A program made the translations under genes and the position numbers. From AC-69 sp044867345 (lineage in GTDB: Bacteria; Actinomycetota; UBA4738; HRBIN12), in the NCBI GenBank assembly GCA_044867345.1, contig JBIOUU010000166.1, positions 1 to 15,123 on the forward strand: a stretch of 15,123 bases of DNA, given 5' to 3'. Under the pieces are notes generated by a model. That model was given only the letters and a program-made list of their open reading frames with translations, did not search any database and was not told the DNA's origin. Of this stretch, positions 1-6,261 are shown one piece after another. Every line of letters begins with the position of its first letter. The first letter of the stretch is position 1.

Positions 1-2
1 GC

Positions 3-1319
3 GACGTGGCCGACGTGACCGACCGCCAGAACGTCCAGCTCCACTGGATCCGGATCGAGGACGTGCCGCGCATCTGGGAGCGATTGGAGTCGACCGGCCT
101 GTCCACCCAGGAGGCGTGCGGCGACACGCCGCGCGTGATGATCGGTTGCCCGGTGGCCGGGGTCGATGCGAACGAGTTGATCGACGCGACACCGTTCCTC
201 ATGGGAACCGAACGACGGTTCGTCGGCGATCCGCGCTTCTCCAACCTGCCGCGCAAGTACAAGACCTCGATCTCCGGCTGCCGCCAGCAGTGCGCGCAGC
301 ACGAGGTCAACGACGTGGCCTTCGTGGGGGTGGAGCACGATGGCTGCATCGGGTTCGACCTGTGGGCCGGCGGAGGACTGTCCACCAACCCGCACATCGC
401 CCAACGCCTGGGAGCCTTCGTCGAGCCCGATCTGGTCCCCGACGTGTGGGCCGCAGTGACCGGCGTGTTCCGCGACTTCGGCTATCGCCGGGCTCGCAAT
501 CACGCGCGACTCAAGTTCCTGATGGCCGACTGGGGGCCGGAACGGTTCCGGACCGAGGTGGAGAAGTACCTCGGCTTCGCCCTCCCCGACGGACCCGCAC
601 CACCGCCTTCGGCGGCGTCGCATCGCGACCATGTGGGGGTCTTCGAGCAGCTTGACGGCTGCATGTACGTGGGGTTCGCCCCTCGGGCCGGCCGCATCGC
701 CGGCCGCCAGCTGCGGAAGGTGGCGCACCTGGCCGACGAGTTCGGCGCGGGCCGGATCCGGACCACCACGCAGCAGAAGATGGTCGTCCTCGACGTCCCG
801 CCCCACCGGGTGGACGGCCTGGTGGCTGAGCTCGCGGACGAGGACCTCCAGGTCCGGCCGAGCCCCTTCCGCACCGGACTCATGGCGTGCACCGGGATCG
901 AGTTCTGCAAGCTCGCCATCACCGAGACCAAGGGCCGCGCGATCTGGCTGGCCCGCGAGCTCGAGGAGCGTCTGCCCGCCTTCGACGAGCAGGTCCGGAT
1001 CCACGTGAACGGGTGCCCGAACTCCTGCGCCCGGTTCCAGGTGGCCGACATCGGCCTGATGGGCGCGGTCCTCCCGCGGCCCGACGGGACGAGGTCCGAG
1101 GCGTTCCTCGTGCACCTGGGTGGCGGCCTGGGCCGGGATGGCGCGTTCGCCCGAAAGGCCAAGGGGATCCGCATCTTCGCCGATGAGGCCGCCGACTACG
1201 TGGAGACGCTGCTCACGCGGTACCGGAACCGGCGGAACGGCGCTGCGAGCTTCCAGGAGTTCATCCACTCGCTGTCGGATGAGGAACTGGCCGACTTCGC
1301 CAGGTGGGATCCCCGATGA
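3..1319 (+). CDS. sirA: Sirohaem-dependent ferredoxin sulfite/nitrite reductase, 5' end missing
   Basis: Reduces sulfite to sulfide (six electrons) in the cytoplasm with a coupled sirohaem/[4Fe-4S] centre. The cluster ligands are visible as C295 and C301 in CTGIEFC and C337 and C341 in CPNSC (numbered from the GTG at 6). QNVQLHW near residue 8 marks the first ferredoxin-like half domain. RKYKTSISG (83-91) carries the two lysines that hold the anion in this family. C38 in EACGD may be the cysteine that is crosslinked to tyrosine in mycobacterial SirA; its partner would lie upstream of the window. The frame is open through base 3 and the visible 437 residues lack the usual N-terminus, so the GTG at 6 is not taken as the start. 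Sulfite rather than nitrite is inferred from the APS reductase downstream; sequence alone does not separate the two. Confidence 0.93.
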   Translation, partial: DVADVTDRQNVQLHWIRIEDVPRIWERLESTGLSTQEACGDTPRVMIGCPVAGVDANELIDATPFLMGTERRFVGDPRFSNLPRKYKTSISGCRQQCAQHEVNDVAFVGVEHDGCIGFDLWAGGGLSTNPHIAQRLGAFVEPDLVPDVWAAVTGVFRDFGYRRARNHARLKFLMADWGPERFRTEVEKYLGFALPDGPAPPPSAASHRDHVGVFEQLDGCMYVGFAPRAGRIAGRQLRKVAHLADEFGAGRIRTTTQQKMVVLDVPPHRVDGLVAELADEDLQVRPSPFRTGLMACTGIEFCKLAITETKGRAIWLARELEERLPAFDEQVRIHVNGCPNSCARFQVADIGLMGAVLPRPDGTRSEAFLVHLGGGLGRDGAFARKAKGIRIFADEAADYVETLLTRYRNRRNGAASFQEFIHSLSDEELADFARWDPR

Positions 1320-1462
1320 GCGACACCCCAAGGATGCAGCCGTTCTACTGTCCGTATTGCGGGGAGCAGGAGCTTCGCCCGGCCGACCCGGCCGGCTACC
1401 ACTGCAAGGTGTGCGACCGGCGGTTCGAGCTCACGTTCATCGGGCTGGGGGAGGGTGCGTGA
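1316..1462 (+). CDS. 48-residue four-cysteine zinc-ribbon/redox mini-protein (CysX-like position)
   Basis: A short gene of 48 residues. It starts at an ATG overlapping the reductase stop (ATGA, 1316-1319) and ends in a TGA overlapping the GTG of the next gene (GTGA, 1459-1462), so all three are translationally coupled. It has two knuckles, CPYC (C12, C15) and CKVC (C30, C33), spaced like a zinc ribbon or rubredoxin-type site, and no other recognisable domain. In Corynebacterium glutamicum a small gene, cysX, lies between the sulfite reductase and cysH genes and has been proposed as an electron carrier. The same position here suggests a related role, but homology cannot be shown by eye. Alternatives are a zinc-binding chaperone or assembly factor for the reductase. 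The conserved cysteine spacing and double coupling make it a real gene; the function is inferred. Confidence 0.82.
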   Translation: MSDTPRMQPFYCPYCGEQELRPADPAGYHCKVCDRRFELTFIGLGEGA

Positions 1463-2286
1463 GCGAGCGCGAGCCCATCCACGAGCCCGCCGTTCCCCTC
1501 ATCGACGAGGAGTCGGCCTGGGTCCACGAGGCGGCGGACCGGTTCGAGCACGCAACCGCCCAGGAGCTGTTGGCCTGGGCGCTGGACCGGTTCCACCCGC
1601 GCATGGCCATCTCCGCCGCGGGCGGCCTCGATGGGATGGTCCTGATCGACATGGCCTGGCGGATCAACCCGGGGGTGCGGGTGTTCACGCTCGACACCGG
1701 ACGGCTGCCCCGAGAGACCTACTCGCTGTTCGAAGACATCCGGGAGAGGTACGGGATCCAGGTCGAGTTCGAGTTCCCCGACCGGCTGGAGGTCGCCCGG
1801 CTCGTGCAGCAGCACGGCCCCAACCTCATGTACCGGAGCGTGGACCTCCGGGTGGCGTGCTGCGAGGTCCGCAAGGTCGAGCCGCTGAAGCGGAAGCTGG
1901 CGACGCTCGATGCGTGGGTGGCCGGCCTTCGTCGCGAGCAGTGGCGGACCCGCAAGAACATCGCCAAGGTCGAGCTGGACCGGGATCACTGCGGCATCGT
2001 CAAGGTGAACCCCCTCGCCGACTGGACGCTCGACCGGGTGCGGGGATACATGGACGAGCACGACGTCCCGTATCACGAGCTGTTCGACAAGGGGTTCACG
2101 TCGATCGGGTGCGAGCCGTGCACCCGCGCGGTCCCGCCGGGAGAGGCCGAGCGCGCCGGCCGATGGTGGTGGGAGCAGGACACGGACAAGGAGTGCGGGA
2201 TCCACTGCTCCGTGCAGCTGCTCGGGACGAAGAGCGACGGGGAACGCGAGGCGGAGCGGGCCGGGCTCCGGGAGGAGGCGTCGTAG
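1459..2286 (+). CDS. cysH: Adenylyl-sulfate (APS) reductase, iron-sulfur type
   Basis: Reduces adenylyl sulfate to sulfite with thiol (thioredoxin) electrons, supplying the sulfite reductase of the same operon. The 275-residue product has the PP-loop nucleotide region near SAAGGLDGMVL (52-62) and TLDTGRLP (78-84). The paired cysteines C134-C135 and the C218-x-x-C221 motif ligate a [4Fe-4S] cluster, which marks APS reductases rather than cluster-free PAPS reductases. The catalytic cysteine is C246 in KECGIHC near the C-terminus. The GTG at 1459 is chosen because it overlaps the stop of the mini-gene and has a GGGGGAGG tract just upstream; in-frame sequence further upstream belongs to the reductase in another frame. 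No sulfate adenylyltransferase genes (cysD/cysN or sat) lie in the window; they may be upstream. Confidence 0.95.
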   Translation: MSEREPIHEPAVPLIDEESAWVHEAADRFEHATAQELLAWALDRFHPRMAISAAGGLDGMVLIDMAWRINPGVRVFTLDTGRLPRETYSLFEDIRERYGIQVEFEFPDRLEVARLVQQHGPNLMYRSVDLRVACCEVRKVEPLKRKLATLDAWVAGLRREQWRTRKNIAKVELDRDHCGIVKVNPLADWTLDRVRGYMDEHDVPYHELFDKGFTSIGCEPCTRAVPPGEAERAGRWWWEQDTDKECGIHCSVQLLGTKSDGEREAERAGLREEAS

Positions 2287-2288
2287 CG

Positions 2289-2882
2289 ATGCCGTTCGCG
2301 TACCCCGTCTTCCTGGAGCTGTCCGGCAAGCGCGCGGTGGTGATCGGGGCCCAGGCGGTCGCCGAGGGCAAGGCCGCAGCCCTTGCCGCGGCCGGGGCCG
2401 AAGTGACCGTCCTGGAGAACGGGGCATGGAGCCCCGCCGACCTCGACGGCGCGTTCGTCTGCGTCGCCCATTCGTCGGCCGCGGCTGAGCGCGATGCCAT
2501 CGCCATGGCGGCCAGGTACCGCGGCGTGCTGGTGAACGTCATGGACGACGTTCCGAACTGCGACTTCGCAGCGCCGGCGGTCGTCCGGCGCGGCGACCTG
2601 GTCCTGGCCATCTCCACCGGCGGGCGCTCTCCCGCGCTCGCCCGCAAGCTGCGCGAGGAGCTCGAGGGACGGTTCGGCGCCGAATGGGAGGAAGTCCTGG
2701 AGGTGCTGCGGGAAGTTCGCCAGGAGACGCTCGCGCTCTTCCCCGACCTGCGCGAGCGGTCCCGCCGGTGGAGCGGGGCCCTCGACCTCGAGGAGGCGGC
2801 CACGCTCGTGGCGTCGGGCCGGCGGGACGAGCTGAAAGCGAGCCTGCTCGGGCGCCTCCTGGGCCAGGAGGTCGGGGCATGA
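2289..2882 (+). CDS. Precorrin-2 dehydrogenase / sirohydrochlorin ferrochelatase (CysG N-terminal type)
   Basis: Oxidises precorrin-2 to sirohydrochlorin with NAD+, and in bifunctional members also inserts iron to give sirohaem. The 197-residue product matches the N-terminal half of CysG. It has a Rossmann start (RAVVIG, 15-20), then NVMDDVPNCDF (83-93) with the catalytic aspartate region, followed by the AISTGGRSPALARKLRE segment (107-123) typical of the family. The start is two bases after the cysH stop, with AGGAGG at 2273-2278. Odd point: the glycine loop normally written GGGxVAxRK reads GAQAVAEGK here (20-28), losing the second and third glycines and the arginine. It overlaps the methyltransferase gene by ATGA. 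No separate ferrochelatase is seen, so this protein may do both steps. Confidence 0.9.
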   Translation: MPFAYPVFLELSGKRAVVIGAQAVAEGKAAALAAAGAEVTVLENGAWSPADLDGAFVCVAHSSAAAERDAIAMAARYRGVLVNVMDDVPNCDFAAPAVVRRGDLVLAISTGGRSPALARKLREELEGRFGAEWEEVLEVLREVRQETLALFPDLRERSRRWSGALDLEEAATLVASGRRDELKASLLGRLLGQEVGA

Positions 2883-3649
2883 CCGGCACGGTCTACCTGG
2901 TCGGCGCCGGACCGGGCGACCCGGGCCTCATCACGGTCCGCGGCGCCGAGGTCCTCAGCGCCGCAGACGTCGTCGTGTACGACCGGCTGGCGTCACCCGC
3001 GCTCCTCGACCTCGCCCCCGCGGATGCCGAACGCGTCTACGCGGGCAAGGAACCGGGGAGGTCGGCGCTCCCACAAGAGCAGATCAACCGGCTCCTGGTC
3101 GAACGGTCGCTCGCGGGCTTCGCGGTCGTCCGGTTGAAAGGCGGCGACCCCTTCGTGTTCGGCCGTGGCGGCGAGGAGGCCCTGGCGTGCGCACGGTCGG
3201 GCGTCCCGTTCGAGGTCGTGCCGGGCGTGACCAGCGCGGTGGCGGCGCCCGCGCTCGCAGGCATCCCGGTCACCCACCGCGGGCTGGCCCAGAGCTTCGC
3301 CGTGGTCACGGCGAGCACCGCCCACGGCGATGGGGTCGACCTCGCGCGCGTGGCCACGGCGGTCGACACCCTGGTGGTGCTGATGGCCGCGGGCAGGCTG
3401 GAGAAGACGTGCCGGGAGCTGATCGACGCCGGGCGGCCGGCCGGCGAACCCGCCGCCATCATCCAGTGGGCGGCGACGCAGGAGCAGCGGACGGTTGCCG
3501 GGACCCTTTCGGATCTCCCCGTCCTGGCCGCGGCAGTCTCGATCGGGCCCCCCGCAACGCTCGTCGTCGGCGCCGTCACCGCCCTCACGCACGATCTCGC
3601 CCCGCTGCCCGTGGCCCCGACGGCAGCGGAGGTCCCTCCCGGGCGATAA
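2879..3649 (+). CDS. cobA: Uroporphyrinogen-III C-methyltransferase (SUMT)
   Basis: Adds two SAM-derived methyl groups to uroporphyrinogen III, giving precorrin-2, the first committed step to sirohaem (and B12). The 256-residue product has all the SUMT landmarks: VGAGPGDPGLIT (8-19), VRLKGGDPFVFGRGGEE (84-100), VPGVTSA (114-120) and AGIPVTHRG (127-135). Length is normal for a stand-alone enzyme. The ATG overlaps the preceding stop by 4 bases, and an AGGAGG at 2866-2871 lies 7 bases before it, so the start is well supported. With the dehydrogenase it forms a split CysG, placed directly behind the sirohaem enzyme it serves. The proline- and alanine-rich C-terminal tail is probably disordered. 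Confidence 0.96.
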   Translation: MTGTVYLVGAGPGDPGLITVRGAEVLSAADVVVYDRLASPALLDLAPADAERVYAGKEPGRSALPQEQINRLLVERSLAGFAVVRLKGGDPFVFGRGGEEALACARSGVPFEVVPGVTSAVAAPALAGIPVTHRGLAQSFAVVTASTAHGDGVDLARVATAVDTLVVLMAAGRLEKTCRELIDAGRPAGEPAAIIQWAATQEQRTVAGTLSDLPVLAAAVSIGPPATLVVGAVTALTHDLAPLPVAPTAAEVPPGR

Positions 3650-3660
3650 TCCCGCGGGAC
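3632..3660 (+). terminator. Imperfect GC hairpin spanning the cobA stop
   Basis: GTCCC (3632-3636) pairs with GGGAC (3656-3660), and CGGG (3640-3643) pairs with CCCG (3651-3654), with a small asymmetric bulge and a 7-base loop containing the TAA stop. No T tract follows, so this is a weak or processing-type terminator at best. It may partly separate the sulfur operon from the membrane-protein gene. Confidence 0.3.
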
Positions 3661-3670
3661 GCTCGCACCG

Positions 3671-3676
3671 AGGAGG
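3671..3676 (+). promoter_or_regulatory. Shine-Dalgarno AGGAGG for the membrane protein
   Basis: A perfect AGGAGG lies 5 bases before the ATG at 3682. It fixes that start and shows that the long in-frame open sequence upstream is not part of the protein. Confidence 0.75.
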
Positions 3677-3681
3677 TCGTC

Positions 3682-4437
3682 ATGGCCGAACCGAACTGGG
3701 AGCGGTACGGGGCAGGAGCCGGGTTGGGGGCGGCCGTGCTCCTGGTGATCCAGGAGTTCTTCGCCCCGCTCTACCCGAGCTTCGAGGATTCCCCGTTCAT
3801 CGTCGCTCAGTACTACCGCAACAACGCTTCCGCGATCCGGGTCCAGATCCTGTTCACTGGGCTCGCCGGGGTCCTGTTCCTGTGGTTCCTGGGTAGCCTG
3901 CGGGCCCACCTCCGCCGGTCCGAGGGCGACACCGGCAGGATCTCCGCGGTGGCCTTCGGCTCGGGGATCGCGGCGGTGGGACCCATCGCGGCGGGCGTGC
4001 TGGCCACGGCCACCTCGGCACACATCGCCGGCCGCGTCGTGGGGTTCTCGGCGACGATCGCTCTCGCCCAGGGTGAACTGCCGGCTCTCGCCGCCGTGGG
4101 GCCGCTCCACGACATGCGGCTGCTGTCGTACGCCCTCACCTGGTTCGCCCTGGCGCCGCTCCTCGCGGCGACGGCCGTCGTTTCGGCACGCCATGGAACG
4201 TTCCCTCGCTGGTACACGAACGCGAGCTACGCGTCCTTCCTCCTCGCCCTCGGCACGGGGCTGTCCATCCTCATCGACACGGGCCTGTTCGCCCCGGGCG
4301 GGGTGTACGACCTGGTCCTGTTCGGCCTGTTCGTCGCGTGGCTTGGCGTCACCAGCTGGCTGATCATGCAGGCGTACACATCCGTCGCCGAACCGGTGAC
4401 GACGCAGGAGCTTCCGGAGACACCACAGGCGACCTGA
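3682..4437 (+). CDS. Six-helix integral membrane protein of unknown function
   Basis: I do not recognise a family. The 251-residue product is strongly hydrophobic, with about six membrane segments near residues 12-31, 55-75, 87-112, 145-167, 180-203 and 208-230. A short Arg-rich loop (RAHLRRSEGDTGR, 74-86) probably faces the cytoplasm, and the C-terminal tail is short and polar. A loop after the first helix has an aromatic-acidic stretch (YPSFEDSPF, about 31-39). No catalytic or ligand motif stands out. The start is fixed by the AGGAGG at 3671-3676. It lies 32 bases after cobA on the same strand, so co-transcription with the sulfur genes is possible but a hairpin intervenes. It is convergent with the acyl-CoA ligase, 15 bases between stops. 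A role in sulfur uptake is not supported by any motif. Confidence 0.85.
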   Translation: MAEPNWERYGAGAGLGAAVLLVIQEFFAPLYPSFEDSPFIVAQYYRNNASAIRVQILFTGLAGVLFLWFLGSLRAHLRRSEGDTGRISAVAFGSGIAAVGPIAAGVLATATSAHIAGRVVGFSATIALAQGELPALAAVGPLHDMRLLSYALTWFALAPLLAATAVVSARHGTFPRWYTNASYASFLLALGTGLSILIDTGLFAPGGVYDLVLFGLFVAWLGVTSWLIMQAYTSVAEPVTTQELPETPQAT

Positions 4438-4452
4438 TCGACGGGATCCGGC

Positions 4453-6183
4453 TCAGGAGGGCTGCCGGGCCGCGGCGTCCTCCTTCCGGCGTTCTTCCTC
4501 TTGGAGGACGCGCCGAAGGACCTTCCCGATCAGGGTCTCGGGAAGCGAGTCCCGGAACTCGATCTGCTTGGGCACCCGATACCCGGTCAGGCCCTGCGAC
4601 GGATCCCGCGCCCACTCGATGATCTCCTCCGCCGTCGCCTGCTCGCCGGGACGAATGACCACGAAGGCCTTGACCGCCTCGCCGGTCTCCGGATCGGGGA
4701 CCCCAACCACGCTGACCTTGAGGATCTTGGGGTGGCGGTACAACACGTCCTCGACCTCGGTGGGGTACACGTTGAACCCGGAGACGATGATCATCTCCTT
4801 GATCCGGTCGACGATCCGGAAGAACCCGTCCGGGTCCATGATCGCGACGTCGCCGGTGTGCAGCCACCCGTTCCGGATGGTGAGCGCGGTCTCCTCCGGC
4901 CGGTTCCAGTACCCCAGCATCACCTGCGGTCCGCGGACGCAGAGCTCACCCCGCTCCCCCGACCCCACCTCTCGGTCGGGGTCGTCAAGGTTCACGATCT
5001 TGCTGTCCGTGTCCGGGACGGGGAGCCCGATCGTACCCGGCCTTGCCCCGCCGACGACCGGGTTCGCGTGGGTCACCGGCGATGCCTCCGTCAGGCCGTA
5101 GCCCTCGACCAGGCTCGCGCCGCCCGTGACCTCGTGGAACTTCTCGGCTACGGCCTGCGGCAGCGGCGCCGCGCCGGAGACGCAGGCCTTGATGGACCGA
5201 AGGTCGTACTTGCGGGTCTCGGGCGCCTCGTTCAGCTGCATGTACAGCCGGGGGACCCCGGGGAAGAGCGACGGCTTCTCCTTGGCCAGCTGCTTCAACA
5301 CCATGTGTAGCTCGAACCGGGGGACGAGGACGAGCTTCGCCCCGTTCAGGATGCCGAGGTTCAGCTCCGTGGTCATCCCGTAGGAATGGAAGAACGGAAG
5401 GACGCACATGACCGCGTCCTCCCCCGGGACGATCGTGGGGAACCACGCGGTGGCCTGTGTCGCGTTCGCCACCAGGTTGAAGTGCGAGAGCATCGCGCCC
5501 TTGGACAGCCCGGTGGTCCCGCCCGTGTAGATGAAGCCGGCAGGATCATGCTTGGGGTCGACCCTGGCCACCGGCGGGATCGGCCCGACCTGTTTCATCA
5601 GCGCGGCCCACCATCGAACCTTGGCCTCCTTCGGTACCGGGGGCCATGGCTTGCCCTCGTGCCTGGCCTCACGGCGGAACTTGAACGTCGCGAGCTGCTT
5701 CAGCGGGAACCGCATGTAGTCGGTGATCTTCGTGACGATCACGTCTCCGACGCCGATCGAGGCGAACACCGGGGCGAAGTTCGGGTACAGCTGGTCCAGG
5801 ACCACGACGACCCGGATCCCCGCGTCCTTCAGCTGGTGCTCCATCTCCCGCTGCGTGTACAGGGGGTTGTTCCCCACGACGACCGCGCCGATCCGGGCGA
5901 TGGCGTAGTAGGCCATCACGTACTGGGGGGAGTTCGGCAGGATCAACCCGACCCGGTCACCTCTGCGGACGCCGAGGCTCGCCAGGACACCCGAGAACCG
6001 CTCCACTGCTTGCAGCAGGAACCGGTAGGTCATGTGCCTGCCGAACCAGGCCATCGAGGGCCGGTCGGGGAACCTCCCGGCCGAGCCCTCGAGCATCGAG
6101 AACACGGAGGTCTCGGGGTAGGGCTCGAGCGTGTGGGGAACGGCGGCCGGGTAGCTCTTGAACCACGGGCGATGGTCGGTCAC
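4453..6183 (-). CDS. Long-chain acyl-CoA ligase (AMP-forming)
   Basis: Activates a carboxylic acid with ATP to an acyl-adenylate and then the CoA thioester. ANL-superfamily motifs are complete: the P-loop YTGGTTGLSKG (219-229), EGYGLTEAS (360-368), NGWLHTGD (438-445), then the hinge and GFNVYPTEVED (469-479), and the late catalytic lysine K554 in GKVLRR. At 576 residues it has the usual size of FadD-type ligases. The open frame runs upstream to 6390, but that extension overlaps the divergent acylase and has no family match. The GTG at 6183 precedes TDHRPWFKSYP, the typical N-terminus, and is preferred. No Shine-Dalgarno is seen; an AATGAT about 6 bases upstream may be a -10 box of a leaderless start. 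Chain-length specificity cannot be read from sequence. Confidence 0.94.
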   Translation of the reverse strand: MTDHRPWFKSYPAAVPHTLEPYPETSVFSMLEGSAGRFPDRPSMAWFGRHMTYRFLLQAVERFSGVLASLGVRRGDRVGLILPNSPQYVMAYYAIARIGAVVVGNNPLYTQREMEHQLKDAGIRVVVVLDQLYPNFAPVFASIGVGDVIVTKITDYMRFPLKQLATFKFRREARHEGKPWPPVPKEAKVRWWAALMKQVGPIPPVARVDPKHDPAGFIYTGGTTGLSKGAMLSHFNLVANATQATAWFPTIVPGEDAVMCVLPFFHSYGMTTELNLGILNGAKLVLVPRFELHMVLKQLAKEKPSLFPGVPRLYMQLNEAPETRKYDLRSIKACVSGAAPLPQAVAEKFHEVTGGASLVEGYGLTEASPVTHANPVVGGARPGTIGLPVPDTDSKIVNLDDPDREVGSGERGELCVRGPQVMLGYWNRPEETALTIRNGWLHTGDVAIMDPDGFFRIVDRIKEMIIVSGFNVYPTEVEDVLYRHPKILKVSVVGVPDPETGEAVKAFVVIRPGEQATAEEIIEWARDPSQGLTGYRVPKQIEFRDSLPETLIGKVLRRVLQEEERRKEDAAARQPS

Positions 6184-6248
6184 CGCCGCATCATTCCAGA
6201 ACCCACCCGCCCGGCTCAACGCGCCAGGCCAGGTGACCCCCCATTGGA

Positions 6249-6254
6249 TACGCT
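6249..6254 (+). promoter_or_regulatory. Candidate -10 element (TACGCT) for a leaderless acylase start
   Basis: TACGCT fits TANNNT and ends 7 bases before the GTG at 6262, the spacing expected if transcription begins at the start codon. No -35 match or ribosome binding site is visible. Confidence 0.4.
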
Positions 6255-6261
6255 CGCCGCC

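Noticed and set aside
500..1174. Long - strand open frame opposite the sulfite reductase, and similar antisense frames through the window
   Set aside because: Low-complexity Arg/Ser/Pro/Ala translations with no family motif, as expected for the shadow of a GC-rich gene. The sense strand has complete catalytic motifs.
1120..1458. Upstream extension of the cysH frame
   Set aside because: It is the sulfite reductase and mini-gene read in another frame; the GTG at 1459 overlaps the previous stop and has a purine-rich tract before it.
1396..2427. 343-codon - strand frame over cysH and the dehydrogenase
   Set aside because: Its composition (Pro/Arg/Leu/Val rich, no domains) is typical of antisense frames at high GC; the sense genes are certain.
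5386..6261. About 290-residue N-terminal extension of the acylase frame
   Set aside because: It is antisense to the ligase, and its translation is low-complexity Arg/Gly/His-rich sequence. The family homology begins near residue 20 of the shorter form.
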